DNA of 24,388 bases from DASQPE01 sp964519805. GTDB lineage: Bacteria > Gemmatimonadota > Gemmatimonadetes > Gemmatimonadales > GWC2-71-9. The stretch spans positions 1 through 24,388 of the forward strand of contig CAZFKN010000046.1 in the NCBI GenBank assembly GCA_964519805.1, in the 5' to 3' direction. A model generated the notes under the pieces. The model saw nothing but the letters and a program-made list of their open reading frames with translations. It searched no databases and was not told the origin of the DNA. This document shows, piece by piece, positions 14,022 through 20,837 of this stretch (position 1 is its first letter; every line of letters starts with the position of its first letter). Both the position numbers and the translations under genes were made by a program.

Positions 14022-15624
14022 CGCGGGCCCCGCCCGCAGCCTCGTCCGGCGCTTCGTCCTCGCCACCTCGGTTCCGCCGATGCTGCAGGCGTACCGCGGA
14101 GCCTACGGGGTCGCGACCCGGCTGGCCGTGCGGCTTTTCCGGAGATATCCCGCAATCCGGGCCGTCTACCTGACGCGAGGGAGCGCCAAGGGCGAGATCC
14201 TGCCGCTGGTCAGTGACATCGACTTTCTGCTGATCCACGAGGGGCTGGCTCCGGCTGACCGTGCAGGGCTCCTCCGGGCCTACGGGCGGCTCGCCCGCGT
14301 AACGCGCCTCTTCGACGCGCATTTGCGGATCGTAGACGAGGCCACCCTGAGGCGCGACGTTCGAGTCAACGACCATTTCCGCTTTCGTTTCACGGAGGGC
14401 AAGGCCACCTGGAGACTACTCTACGGCCGAGACTACGTGCGGGAGCTCCCCACACCGGACGCCGAGTCGCTCGACGCGGGCCTGCTCGCCGAGATCAAGG
14501 TCTGGTGGAGCATCTTTGGTTGGCGCTTTCTCGAGACCCGGAAGTACAGCACCGAGACGGTCACGCGCAACAATGTCTGCTACAAGGCGGTGAGCGAAGT
14601 CCTGAAGGCGATTCACGGTCTGAGTGGGGGCCAGCTCACGCTCGATCGGGCCGAAGGGCTACGGGCTGCCAAGCCGTCGCTCGAGCCGGAAGGTCAGGTG
14701 CTGGTCGAGCGGCTGCAGGCGCATCGTCGCCGGCGCTTCCGGACCGATGACCGGACCATCGTGGAGGACACGACGGCCTTTCTCCTCGCACGCCTCGACC
14801 GGTTCTACGGTGAAGCGCAGGACTACCCCGTCGCAAGTGATTCCGGCTGTCCGGCCGTAGCGTTCGACGCGCCGCTGGCGGAGGAGTTGTGCCCCGAGGC
14901 GCTGGAGTCGGTACGCGGGCTCGCCCGATCTGTTCGGCGGCGTTGGGGCGCCTCTCTCCGGAGCGCGCACCTCGTCTCCAGCGTCCACTTCAACGTCGAT
15001 GAGTTGTTGCTCCTCCTCGTGGCGGATCCCGAGCGACAACCGCCGCTCGCGCTCCTCCAAGCCGCCGTGCGCGAGCAGCAGGCCCAGACTCCGACTGTGC
15101 GCCGACGGGTCCGGGTCTTCGTGCGGCTGACCAACGCCGCGTTTGAGCTGAACGCGCAGGATCTCGAGCAGAGCTGGCAGTCGATTCTCTGGCGGGCCTC
15201 CAACCCGGACGCGTTCGCCCTTGCGGGCGTTCCGGAGCGGTGCCTCGAGGGCGCGCCGCTCGAGATTTCCTCACGTCCGACCTGGGGGCCACTGGTGAGC
15301 CACTTCCTGATCGAGGAGGAGATGCTTTTCGGCGAGCTGCTCCAGGATCCGGCCATGTACAAGCTGGGCAGCCTCGACTTCCTACGCGGGTTTTGGAAGA
15401 TCGCACAGCTCGTCGTGGTGAATCGCTCGGCGGCCCGTGGCCAGGTCGTCGTTCCGCTCAGCGTCCCGGCCATCCAGCGAGCCCTGACGAGGGAACGCCT
15501 CGAGCTGCCGGCTGAGCTCGGTCCCCTGGCGGGCGCCTATGGTGCGGTCCTGGGTGGTGCCGACCCGGAGATCGCCGAGCTCGTCCCGGGAGCGATCGCC
15601 TACCTGAAGGAGATCCGCACATGA
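14005..15624 (+). CDS. Large nucleotidyltransferase-like protein, possibly with two NTase folds
   Basis: Protein of 539 aa. The first domain has the polymerase-beta-type nucleotidyltransferase signature: AVYLTRGSAKGE (G59, S60) then SDIDFLLI, with metal-binding D71 and D73. This would transfer a nucleotidyl group, but the substrate is unknown. A helical part follows (KVWWSIFGWRFLETRKYSTE, about 168-187). From about residue 308 a second segment resembles a degenerate copy: SAHLVSSVHFNVDELLLLLV lines up with AVYLTRGS...DFLLI but lacks the D-x-D. The ATG has AGGTGG upstream and overlaps the GT4 stop by 17 bases; its own TGA overlaps the next ATG. I do not recognise a named family for the whole length. 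Confidence 0.7.
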   Translation: MSAPSSAGPARSLVRRFVLATSVPPMLQAYRGAYGVATRLAVRLFRRYPAIRAVYLTRGSAKGEILPLVSDIDFLLIHEGLAPADRAGLLRAYGRLARVTRLFDAHLRIVDEATLRRDVRVNDHFRFRFTEGKATWRLLYGRDYVRELPTPDAESLDAGLLAEIKVWWSIFGWRFLETRKYSTETVTRNNVCYKAVSEVLKAIHGLSGGQLTLDRAEGLRAAKPSLEPEGQVLVERLQAHRRRRFRTDDRTIVEDTTAFLLARLDRFYGEAQDYPVASDSGCPAVAFDAPLAEELCPEALESVRGLARSVRRRWGASLRSAHLVSSVHFNVDELLLLLVADPERQPPLALLQAAVREQQAQTPTVRRRVRVFVRLTNAAFELNAQDLEQSWQSILWRASNPDAFALAGVPERCLEGAPLEISSRPTWGPLVSHFLIEEEMLFGELLQDPAMYKLGSLDFLRGFWKIAQLVVVNRSAARGQVVVPLSVPAIQRALTRERLELPAELGPLAGAYGAVLGGADPEIAELVPGAIAYLKEIRT

Positions 15625-16082
15625 GCCAGCGACCCCGGTTGCGGACGTCGGTCGTGGTCGTCACCAAGGACCGGCCGGAGATGCTGGCCGTTCTGCTTGC
15701 GTCCCTGGTGGCGCAGTCGCTCCAGCCGGACGAGGTGCTTGTGGTGGACAACAACTCCACCCGCAGCTACGAGCAGGTCTTCGAGTCGTTCCGCTCCCGG
15801 CTGCCGCTGCGGGTGGTGGTGGAGATGGTGCCCGGGATCCCCGCAGCCCGGAATCGCGGCATCGCCGAGTCGACCGGCGACGTCATCCTCTTCAGCGACG
15901 ACGACTGTCGGGCGGAGCCCGGATGGATCGAGCGGCTGGTACGCCCGTTTTACCTAAACCCGCATATCGGCGCGGTCGGCGGCGAGATTCTTTCGGAGGC
16001 GCGGGTGGGCGGGCTGGTGGAGGAGTTCTGCGTGGCGGAGACTCTCATGCGCATGGGCCGTCGCGACGAGGGCACGCCATGA
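15621..16082 (+). pseudogene. Family 2 glycosyltransferase, N-terminal half of a frameshifted gene
   Basis: These 153 aa form the nucleotide-binding half of a GT-A glycosyltransferase: TSVVVVTKDRP (9-19), VLVVDNNST (39-47), GIPAARNRGIAES (72-84), and the metal-binding DDD at 93-95 (LFSDDDC). It ends RRDEGTP and stop. The acceptor half with the catalytic acid follows in the -1 frame (16079-16804). Insertion of one base near 16078, for example a third C in GCC-ATG, would join them as ...GTPMIIDI.... The start is sound (AAGGAG, ATGA overlap with the gene before). This is either a real disrupted gene, an assembly error, or two coupled polypeptides. Confidence 0.75.
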
Positions 16083-16804
16083 TCATCGACATCACCAAGA
16101 GCGGCTATCGGAAGGGTTATCTGCCTCGCCAGGGCGTCGGCGTCTTCCATCCCTTCTTCGCGACGGCTAACGCGGCCTTTCGGAGGAGCGCTCTCGAGGC
16201 CGTCAACGGGTTCGACGGCCGCTGTGCGACCGGCGAGGACATCGACCTGTGCATCCGGGTGGCGCGCGCGGACTACGAGCTGTGGTTCGAGCCTACCGCC
16301 AAGGTCACGCACTTTCACCGCTCCACGCTGCGAGGGCTTCTGGTCCAGTGGTTTCGGTATGGGTACGGGCATGCCTACCTCTTCCGGAAGCACGGCCCCG
16401 GGCGCCGGGTGGAGTTCTACCGCTACGACCTCTCGGAGACCAACGACAGCCCATTCGGAATCTCCCGGGTCCTGAGCGTGCCGTCGCCGGTTCCGGGCAT
16501 GGTCTTCCTCAGCAGCTACCATGCGATGCATCTCGGCGTGCTGGTCGCCCTCGCGGCCCTCGGCGTCGGAGCTCGCGCCGTCGGGTGGACCGGGGCTCTG
16601 GGCGCGGCTCTCGCGGCTGCTTGGTACTTCGCACCCGGGCTCGACGCCAGGAGGCCGTTCCGCTCGATGGCGCTCGCGGCCATGCGATACGTCGCCGATG
16701 CCGCATATGTCGCTGGGGGTATCCTCGGCGGATTGAGCCAGGGAATGATTTACCTCGAGGCAACCCGGACTCGGAGGGACAACGCCGCGGGAGAAGGTCG
16801 ATGA
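16079..16804 (+). pseudogene. Family 2 glycosyltransferase, C-terminal half of a frameshifted gene
   Basis: These 241 aa carry the acceptor-binding half of the same GT2: FHPFFATANAAFRRSALEAV (23-42), CATGEDIDLCIRV (49-61) with the catalytic ED, then VTHFHRS and WFRYGYGHAYLFRKH. Two hydrophobic segments follow (about 150-188). It has no nucleotide-binding half of its own, so alone it should be inactive. The ATG overlaps the preceding stop as ATGA and has GAGGG seven bases upstream, so re-initiation is physically possible. Combined with the previous piece it makes 394 aa, normal for this type of enzyme. Its TGA again overlaps the next ATG (16801). Confidence 0.75.
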
Positions 16805-17841
16805 CCAAGCCTCAGGTGACGATTGTGGTGGTGCCGCGGGAGCAGTTCGGCAAGGCCCAGGCGTCGCTGGAGAACATCTATGCGGCCACCTCGGTGCCGT
16901 TCGAGCTGGTCTACGTAGACGGCAACTCGCCGCCTCCCCTGCGCCGCTATCTCGCCCAGCAGGCCGCGGCGCGCGGGTTCACGCTGCTGCGCACGGAGCG
17001 CTATCTCACCTCGAACGAGGCGCGGAACCTCGGCCTCCGGCAGGTGCGGACCAGGTACGTGGCCTTCCTCGACAACGACGTCGTCGTGCAGCCGGGCTGG
17101 CTCGAGGCGTTGCTCCGCTGCGCCGAGGAGACCGGCGCCTGGGTCGTCGGCCCACTCATGTGCGTCGACCAGCGCGGTGCGCCGGTCATCCATTATACAG
17201 GAGCGGAAATCCGGATCGTCGAGGAGATGGGACGCCGCCGTCTGCACTACGTCCCCCGCCTCCCGCCCCGGCCGCTGGCCGAGGCGCCGAGCCTGCGAAG
17301 AGAACGGTGCGATCTGGTGAAGTTCTACTGCGTCCTGGTGCGCACCGAGGTGTTCGAGCGCCTAGGACCACTCGACGAGGGTGTCCGGTGCTTCTTCGAG
17401 CCGGCGGACTTCGCTCTGAGCATCCGCGCGGCTGGCGGAAGCGTCTACGTCGAGCCGGGCGCGGTCGCGACTCACACCCTGCCGCCGCCGCTCCCTTTCT
17501 CGGATGTGCCGTACTTCCTGCTCCGCTGGAGCAACGCCTGGCTGCGGCCTTCAGTTCGCCATTTCGCTCGGAAGCACAGGCTACCCCCCGGCGATCCCGG
17601 GCTCCGGAGCCATGTAAGCTGGCGCAGCGCCCATCGGCGCCGCGTGCTGCCGCCGTTCCTCTGGCAGCTCCTGCGCACACGGCCAATGAAGTATCCGGCC
17701 AAGGCGGTTGACCGCATTCTCTTCGACGGACTTCTGGAACACTCGATCGTGCGCTCCGCGGAGCGAGGCCGTGGTGACCGCTCTCTCACGAACGGGGTGC
17801 CGCCGATCGGGATCGCGGAAAAGTGGAGGAGCGCACCGTGA
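16801..17841 (+). CDS. Family 2 glycosyltransferase, first of a tandem pair
   Basis: Protein of 346 aa with a GT-A fold. It shows QVTIVVVPREQFGKAQ (5-20), a sugar-nucleotide strand ELVYVDGNSP (35-44), TSNEARNLGLRQV (70-82), the metal-binding DND at 91-93 (AFLDNDVVVQPGW), and FFEPADFALSIRAAG in the catalytic-acid region. The usual ED is here E-P-A-D. The C-terminal 120 residues are basic and Arg-rich (ARKHRLPPG, RSAHRRR), perhaps for membrane-surface contact. I chose the ATG at 16801 (GGAGAAGG upstream, ATGA overlap). The open frame upstream is a shadow. Its first 117 residues are nearly identical to those of the next gene, whereas the C half differs strongly. Confidence 0.88.
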   Translation: MTKPQVTIVVVPREQFGKAQASLENIYAATSVPFELVYVDGNSPPPLRRYLAQQAAARGFTLLRTERYLTSNEARNLGLRQVRTRYVAFLDNDVVVQPGWLEALLRCAEETGAWVVGPLMCVDQRGAPVIHYTGAEIRIVEEMGRRRLHYVPRLPPRPLAEAPSLRRERCDLVKFYCVLVRTEVFERLGPLDEGVRCFFEPADFALSIRAAGGSVYVEPGAVATHTLPPPLPFSDVPYFLLRWSNAWLRPSVRHFARKHRLPPGDPGLRSHVSWRSAHRRRVLPPFLWQLLRTRPMKYPAKAVDRILFDGLLEHSIVRSAERGRGDRSLTNGVPPIGIAEKWRSAP

Positions 17842-18781
17842 CCGAGCCTCAGGTCACGATTGTGGTGGTGCCGCGGGAGCAGTTCAGCAAGGCCCAGGCT
17901 TCGCTGGAGAGCATCTATGCGGCCACCTCGACGCCGTTCGAGCTGATTTACGTGGACGGCAACTCGCCGTCGCGCCTGCGCCGCTACCTGGCTGAGCAGG
18001 CCGCCGCGCGCGGGTTCACGCTGCTGCGCACGGAGCGCTATCTCACGTCGAACGAGGCGCGGAACCTCGCCGTCCCGCGCGTGCGGACCAAGTACGTGGC
18101 CTTCGTCGACAACGACGTCTTCGTGCAACCGGGCTGGCTGGAGGCGCTACTTCGCTGCGGGGAGGAGACCGGCGCCTGGGCGGTCGGCCCGCTCTATTGC
18201 TACGGGATCGACGGAAACGGTGTGCCTGCCACCGTTCACACGGCAGGCGCGGACCTGCGCATCGTCGACGACGGAGAGCGACACCTGCACGAGGAGCATC
18301 GCCACGTCAACCGCCCGGTCGCGGACGTACTTCCGCAGCTGCGTCGCGAGCCCATCGATCTCGTCGAGTTCCACTGCATGCTGGTGCGCCGCAGCGCGCT
18401 CGAGCGAATCGGCGCCCTCGACGAGGAGCTTCTGTCCTTCTTCGACCACATCGACTTCTGCCTGGCGGCTCACGAGGCGGGTGGCACCGTCTATATCGAG
18501 CCCGAGGGAGTGGTCACGCATCTGGCGCCTCCGCCGTTCGAGCGGGTGGACGTGCCCTACTTCCTGCTTCGCTGGAGCGACCGGTGGCTGCGCTCCAGCC
18601 TTCGGCGTTTCGCGACCAAACACCGTCTGAGCACGAACGACCGGGAGTTTCGGAACCACGTGTGGTTTCGCAACCAGCACCGGCGTCGCTTGATCGCCGG
18701 GATTCGGCGACGAGTCGGGCGGCTCCTGGGCAAGCGCGGCCTCAAGATCGCGGACGAGATCGCGGATCGGATCGTGTTCGG
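17838..18781 (+). CDS. Family 2 glycosyltransferase, second of the tandem pair, 3' end in the gap
   Basis: Paralogue of the preceding gene, with 314 residues visible before the N run. It has the same N half (QVTIVVVPREQFSKAQ, ELIYVDGNSP, TSNEARNLAVPRV, DND at 91-93) and a diverged acceptor half with FFDHIDFCLAAHEAGG (catalytic region D-H-I-D) and a basic tail (RNQHRRRLIAGIRRRVG). I chose the GTG at 17838: GGAGGAG is optimally placed and GTGA overlaps the previous stop. Its stop codon lies in the gap. The frame that continues past the gap into a PQQ enzyme is coincidental. It is the last visible gene of the glycan run; more genes may be missing in the gap. Confidence 0.85.
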
Positions 18782-18881
18782 NNNNNNNNNNNNNNNNNNN
18801 NNNNNNNNNNNNNNNNNNNNNNNNNNNNNNNNNNNNNNNNNNNNNNNNNNNNNNNNNNNNNNNNNNNNNNNNNNNNNNNNN
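18782..18881. other. Assembly gap (100 N)
   Basis: Exactly 100 N, so the true size is unknown. On the left a glycosyltransferase loses its last residues. On the right a dehydrogenase lacks its signal peptide and N terminus. At least a stop codon, a promoter or spacer and an N-terminal coding stretch are missing, so the real gap is probably much longer than 100 bases. Contigs may also be misjoined here. Confidence 0.95.
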
Positions 18882-20837
18882 GGTGCCCTGAAGCTGGCGG
18901 GCCAGCTGCCCGACGTGCCCTGGGGTGTGCTCGTGGTGGGCCACCTGGTCAACCTCACCCCGCTCGTCAATGGCCAGGCGTCGTTGATCAGCGTTAGTCC
19001 AGACAATCTCAGGTCACCGGATTCCGCCGCGGCCCTGGCCGCCGGCGAGCAGCATTTCGTTCGAACCTGCGGCGGGTGTCATGGATCGGATGCGGCCGGG
19101 GCCGGTGCACCGTCCCTGCTCGCCAGTGCCGGGCAAGCGCTGACCGACTGGGATCTCTTTCGGGCGATCACCCGCGGCCTCCCGGGCACGGAGATGCGTG
19201 CGCAGCCGCTCGACGCCCGCGCAGCGTGGCAGGTGGTGGCGTGGCTCCGCCAGCGCCAGGCGGCACCCGCCAGTCGGCCGCCAGCCGGACTCCCGCCCAT
19301 CCTGCCGGTGACAGCGGCCCGGCTGGTTGCCGCCGCGGCAGACGACGGCTGGCTCAGCTTCGCCCGTACCTACGACGGCTACCGTTTCAGCCCGCTGACC
19401 GACATCAACCGGCAGACCGTGGCTCGCCTGCGCCCCCGCTGGGTGCGGCAGTTGGCGTATGGCAGCGGCGCGGCCATTGCCGCCACTCCCCTCGTGTCCG
19501 GAGACTTGATGTACGTCAGCGCTCCGTCGGGAACTGCGTACGCCATCGAGCTCGGCGCCGGTCGGGTGCGGTGGGAGCATGTCGAGCCGTCGCGCTGGAG
19601 CGAACGCGTCCGCCCGGGCTCCAATCGCGGGCCGGGGCTCTCGGGGAACATCGTGGCGTATGGGACGAACGATGGCCGTCTGGTAGGTCTGGACGCCGCG
19701 ACGGGGCAACGCCGGTGGATCACGGATCTCGACGACGGCGAGCGGCGCACGATCACCACGAGTGCACCGCTCGCGGTGGGCGATGGATTCGTGGTGGGCC
19801 TGGGCGGGGGAGACGACGGGGGTCGCGGGGCGCTGGTGGCGGTGGCCGCGGCAACGGGACAGGTCCGGTGGCGCCTCCCGACGGTGCCCGCGCTGGGCGA
19901 CTCCGACGCCGCCAGCTGGGGCGGGGCCGAGCCGCGTGGCGGAGGCGCCTGGATGACGGGCACCTACGATCCCGAGCTGGATCTCGTCTTTTGGGGTGTG
20001 GGCCAACCCTACCCGAGCCTCGCTGGAGCGCGGCGTCCCGGGGCCAACCTCCCGACCGATGCGCTCCTGGCAGTCGACGCCGCCAGCGGCCGGTTACGCT
20101 GGCGGTATCAGTTCACGCCGCATGACGAGTTCGATTGGGATGCCACGGAAGCCCCGATACTCGCAGCCGACTGCGTCAGGGGGAGCTCGTGCCGCTCCCT
20201 GGTGATACAAGCCAACCGAAACGGGTTCGCCTACGTGCTCAACCGGGAGACCGGTCAGCTGGTGCGGGCGGCTCCCTTCGCGACGCAGACATGGTCGGAC
20301 CGGCGGGCGGCGGACGGGAGTCCGCTTCGGCAGGTTGGCTTGCGACCGACGCGAGCCGGACTCGTGGTACGGCCCAGTCTCAATGGTGCCACGAATTGGT
20401 GGCCTCCCGCTTACGTCGCCGAGCGCCATCTGCTGCTGGTGCCGGTGGAAGAGCAGGCGACGCTGTATGTGGCCCAGGACAGTGGCGCGGGCCGCGGGGT
20501 CTCGAGCGGCTATTTCCACAATGTCGGCCCCGCGTGGCACGGGGTACGGGCGCTGGCCGTCCCCTCGCTCGACCAGGTGTGGGAGGCAACCCTCCCCGAG
20601 GGAGACCCCGCCCTCGTCGCCAATCCGAGCGGCCTAGTCGCCACCGCGGGCGGGGTGGCCTTTGTGGGGTACCAGGGCACGCTCTTCGCAATCGATTACG
20701 CCACCGGCGCGCTCGTTTGGCAGTACCCGCTTGGAGGGAACCTCTCGGCGCCACCCATCACCGTGCGCCATAGGGGCGCGCAACTCCTGCTAGTGGTGAG
20801 CGGCCACGATATCGTCGCCTTCGATCTCGCCCGTTGA
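18882..20837 (+). CDS. Cytochrome c / PQQ-dependent quinoprotein dehydrogenase, 5' end missing
   Basis: The 651 residues visible hold a c-type heme domain first: CGGCH at 63-67 with probable axial Met in GTEMRAQPL. An eight-bladed PQQ propeller follows, opening YDGYRFSPLTDINRQTV. Propeller landmarks are ITTSAPLAVGDG, WMTGTYDPELDLVFWG, PTDALLAVDAASGRLRW, FTPHDEFDWDATEAP (catalytic Asp region), NGATNWWPPAYV, and a C-terminal GNLSAPPITV. Such periplasmic enzymes oxidise alcohols, aldoses or other polyols and pass electrons through the heme to the respiratory chain. Two positions that bind Ca in methanol dehydrogenase look changed: GGGDDGGRG has D for E, and GVGQP has Q for N. The signal peptide is in the gap. 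The stop overlaps the convergent membrane gene by 48 bases. Confidence 0.88.
   Translation, partial: GALKLAGQLPDVPWGVLVVGHLVNLTPLVNGQASLISVSPDNLRSPDSAAALAAGEQHFVRTCGGCHGSDAAGAGAPSLLASAGQALTDWDLFRAITRGLPGTEMRAQPLDARAAWQVVAWLRQRQAAPASRPPAGLPPILPVTAARLVAAAADDGWLSFARTYDGYRFSPLTDINRQTVARLRPRWVRQLAYGSGAAIAATPLVSGDLMYVSAPSGTAYAIELGAGRVRWEHVEPSRWSERVRPGSNRGPGLSGNIVAYGTNDGRLVGLDAATGQRRWITDLDDGERRTITTSAPLAVGDGFVVGLGGGDDGGRGALVAVAAATGQVRWRLPTVPALGDSDAASWGGAEPRGGGAWMTGTYDPELDLVFWGVGQPYPSLAGARRPGANLPTDALLAVDAASGRLRWRYQFTPHDEFDWDATEAPILAADCVRGSSCRSLVIQANRNGFAYVLNRETGQLVRAAPFATQTWSDRRAADGSPLRQVGLRPTRAGLVVRPSLNGATNWWPPAYVAERHLLLVPVEEQATLYVAQDSGAGRGVSSGYFHNVGPAWHGVRALAVPSLDQVWEATLPEGDPALVANPSGLVATAGGVAFVGYQGTLFAIDYATGALVWQYPLGGNLSAPPITVRHRGAQLLLVVSGHDIVAFDLAR

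Noticed and set aside
11809..15624. Lasso-peptide biosynthetic cluster suggested by the kinase and nucleotidyltransferase
   Set aside because: No precursor peptide, PqqD-like recognition protein, transglutaminase-like protease or asparagine-synthetase-like cyclase is visible in the window.
17823..20837. Single 1004-aa glycosyltransferase-PQQ dehydrogenase fusion
   Set aside because: Continuity depends on 100 placeholder Ns; the two parts belong to different cell compartments and unrelated families.
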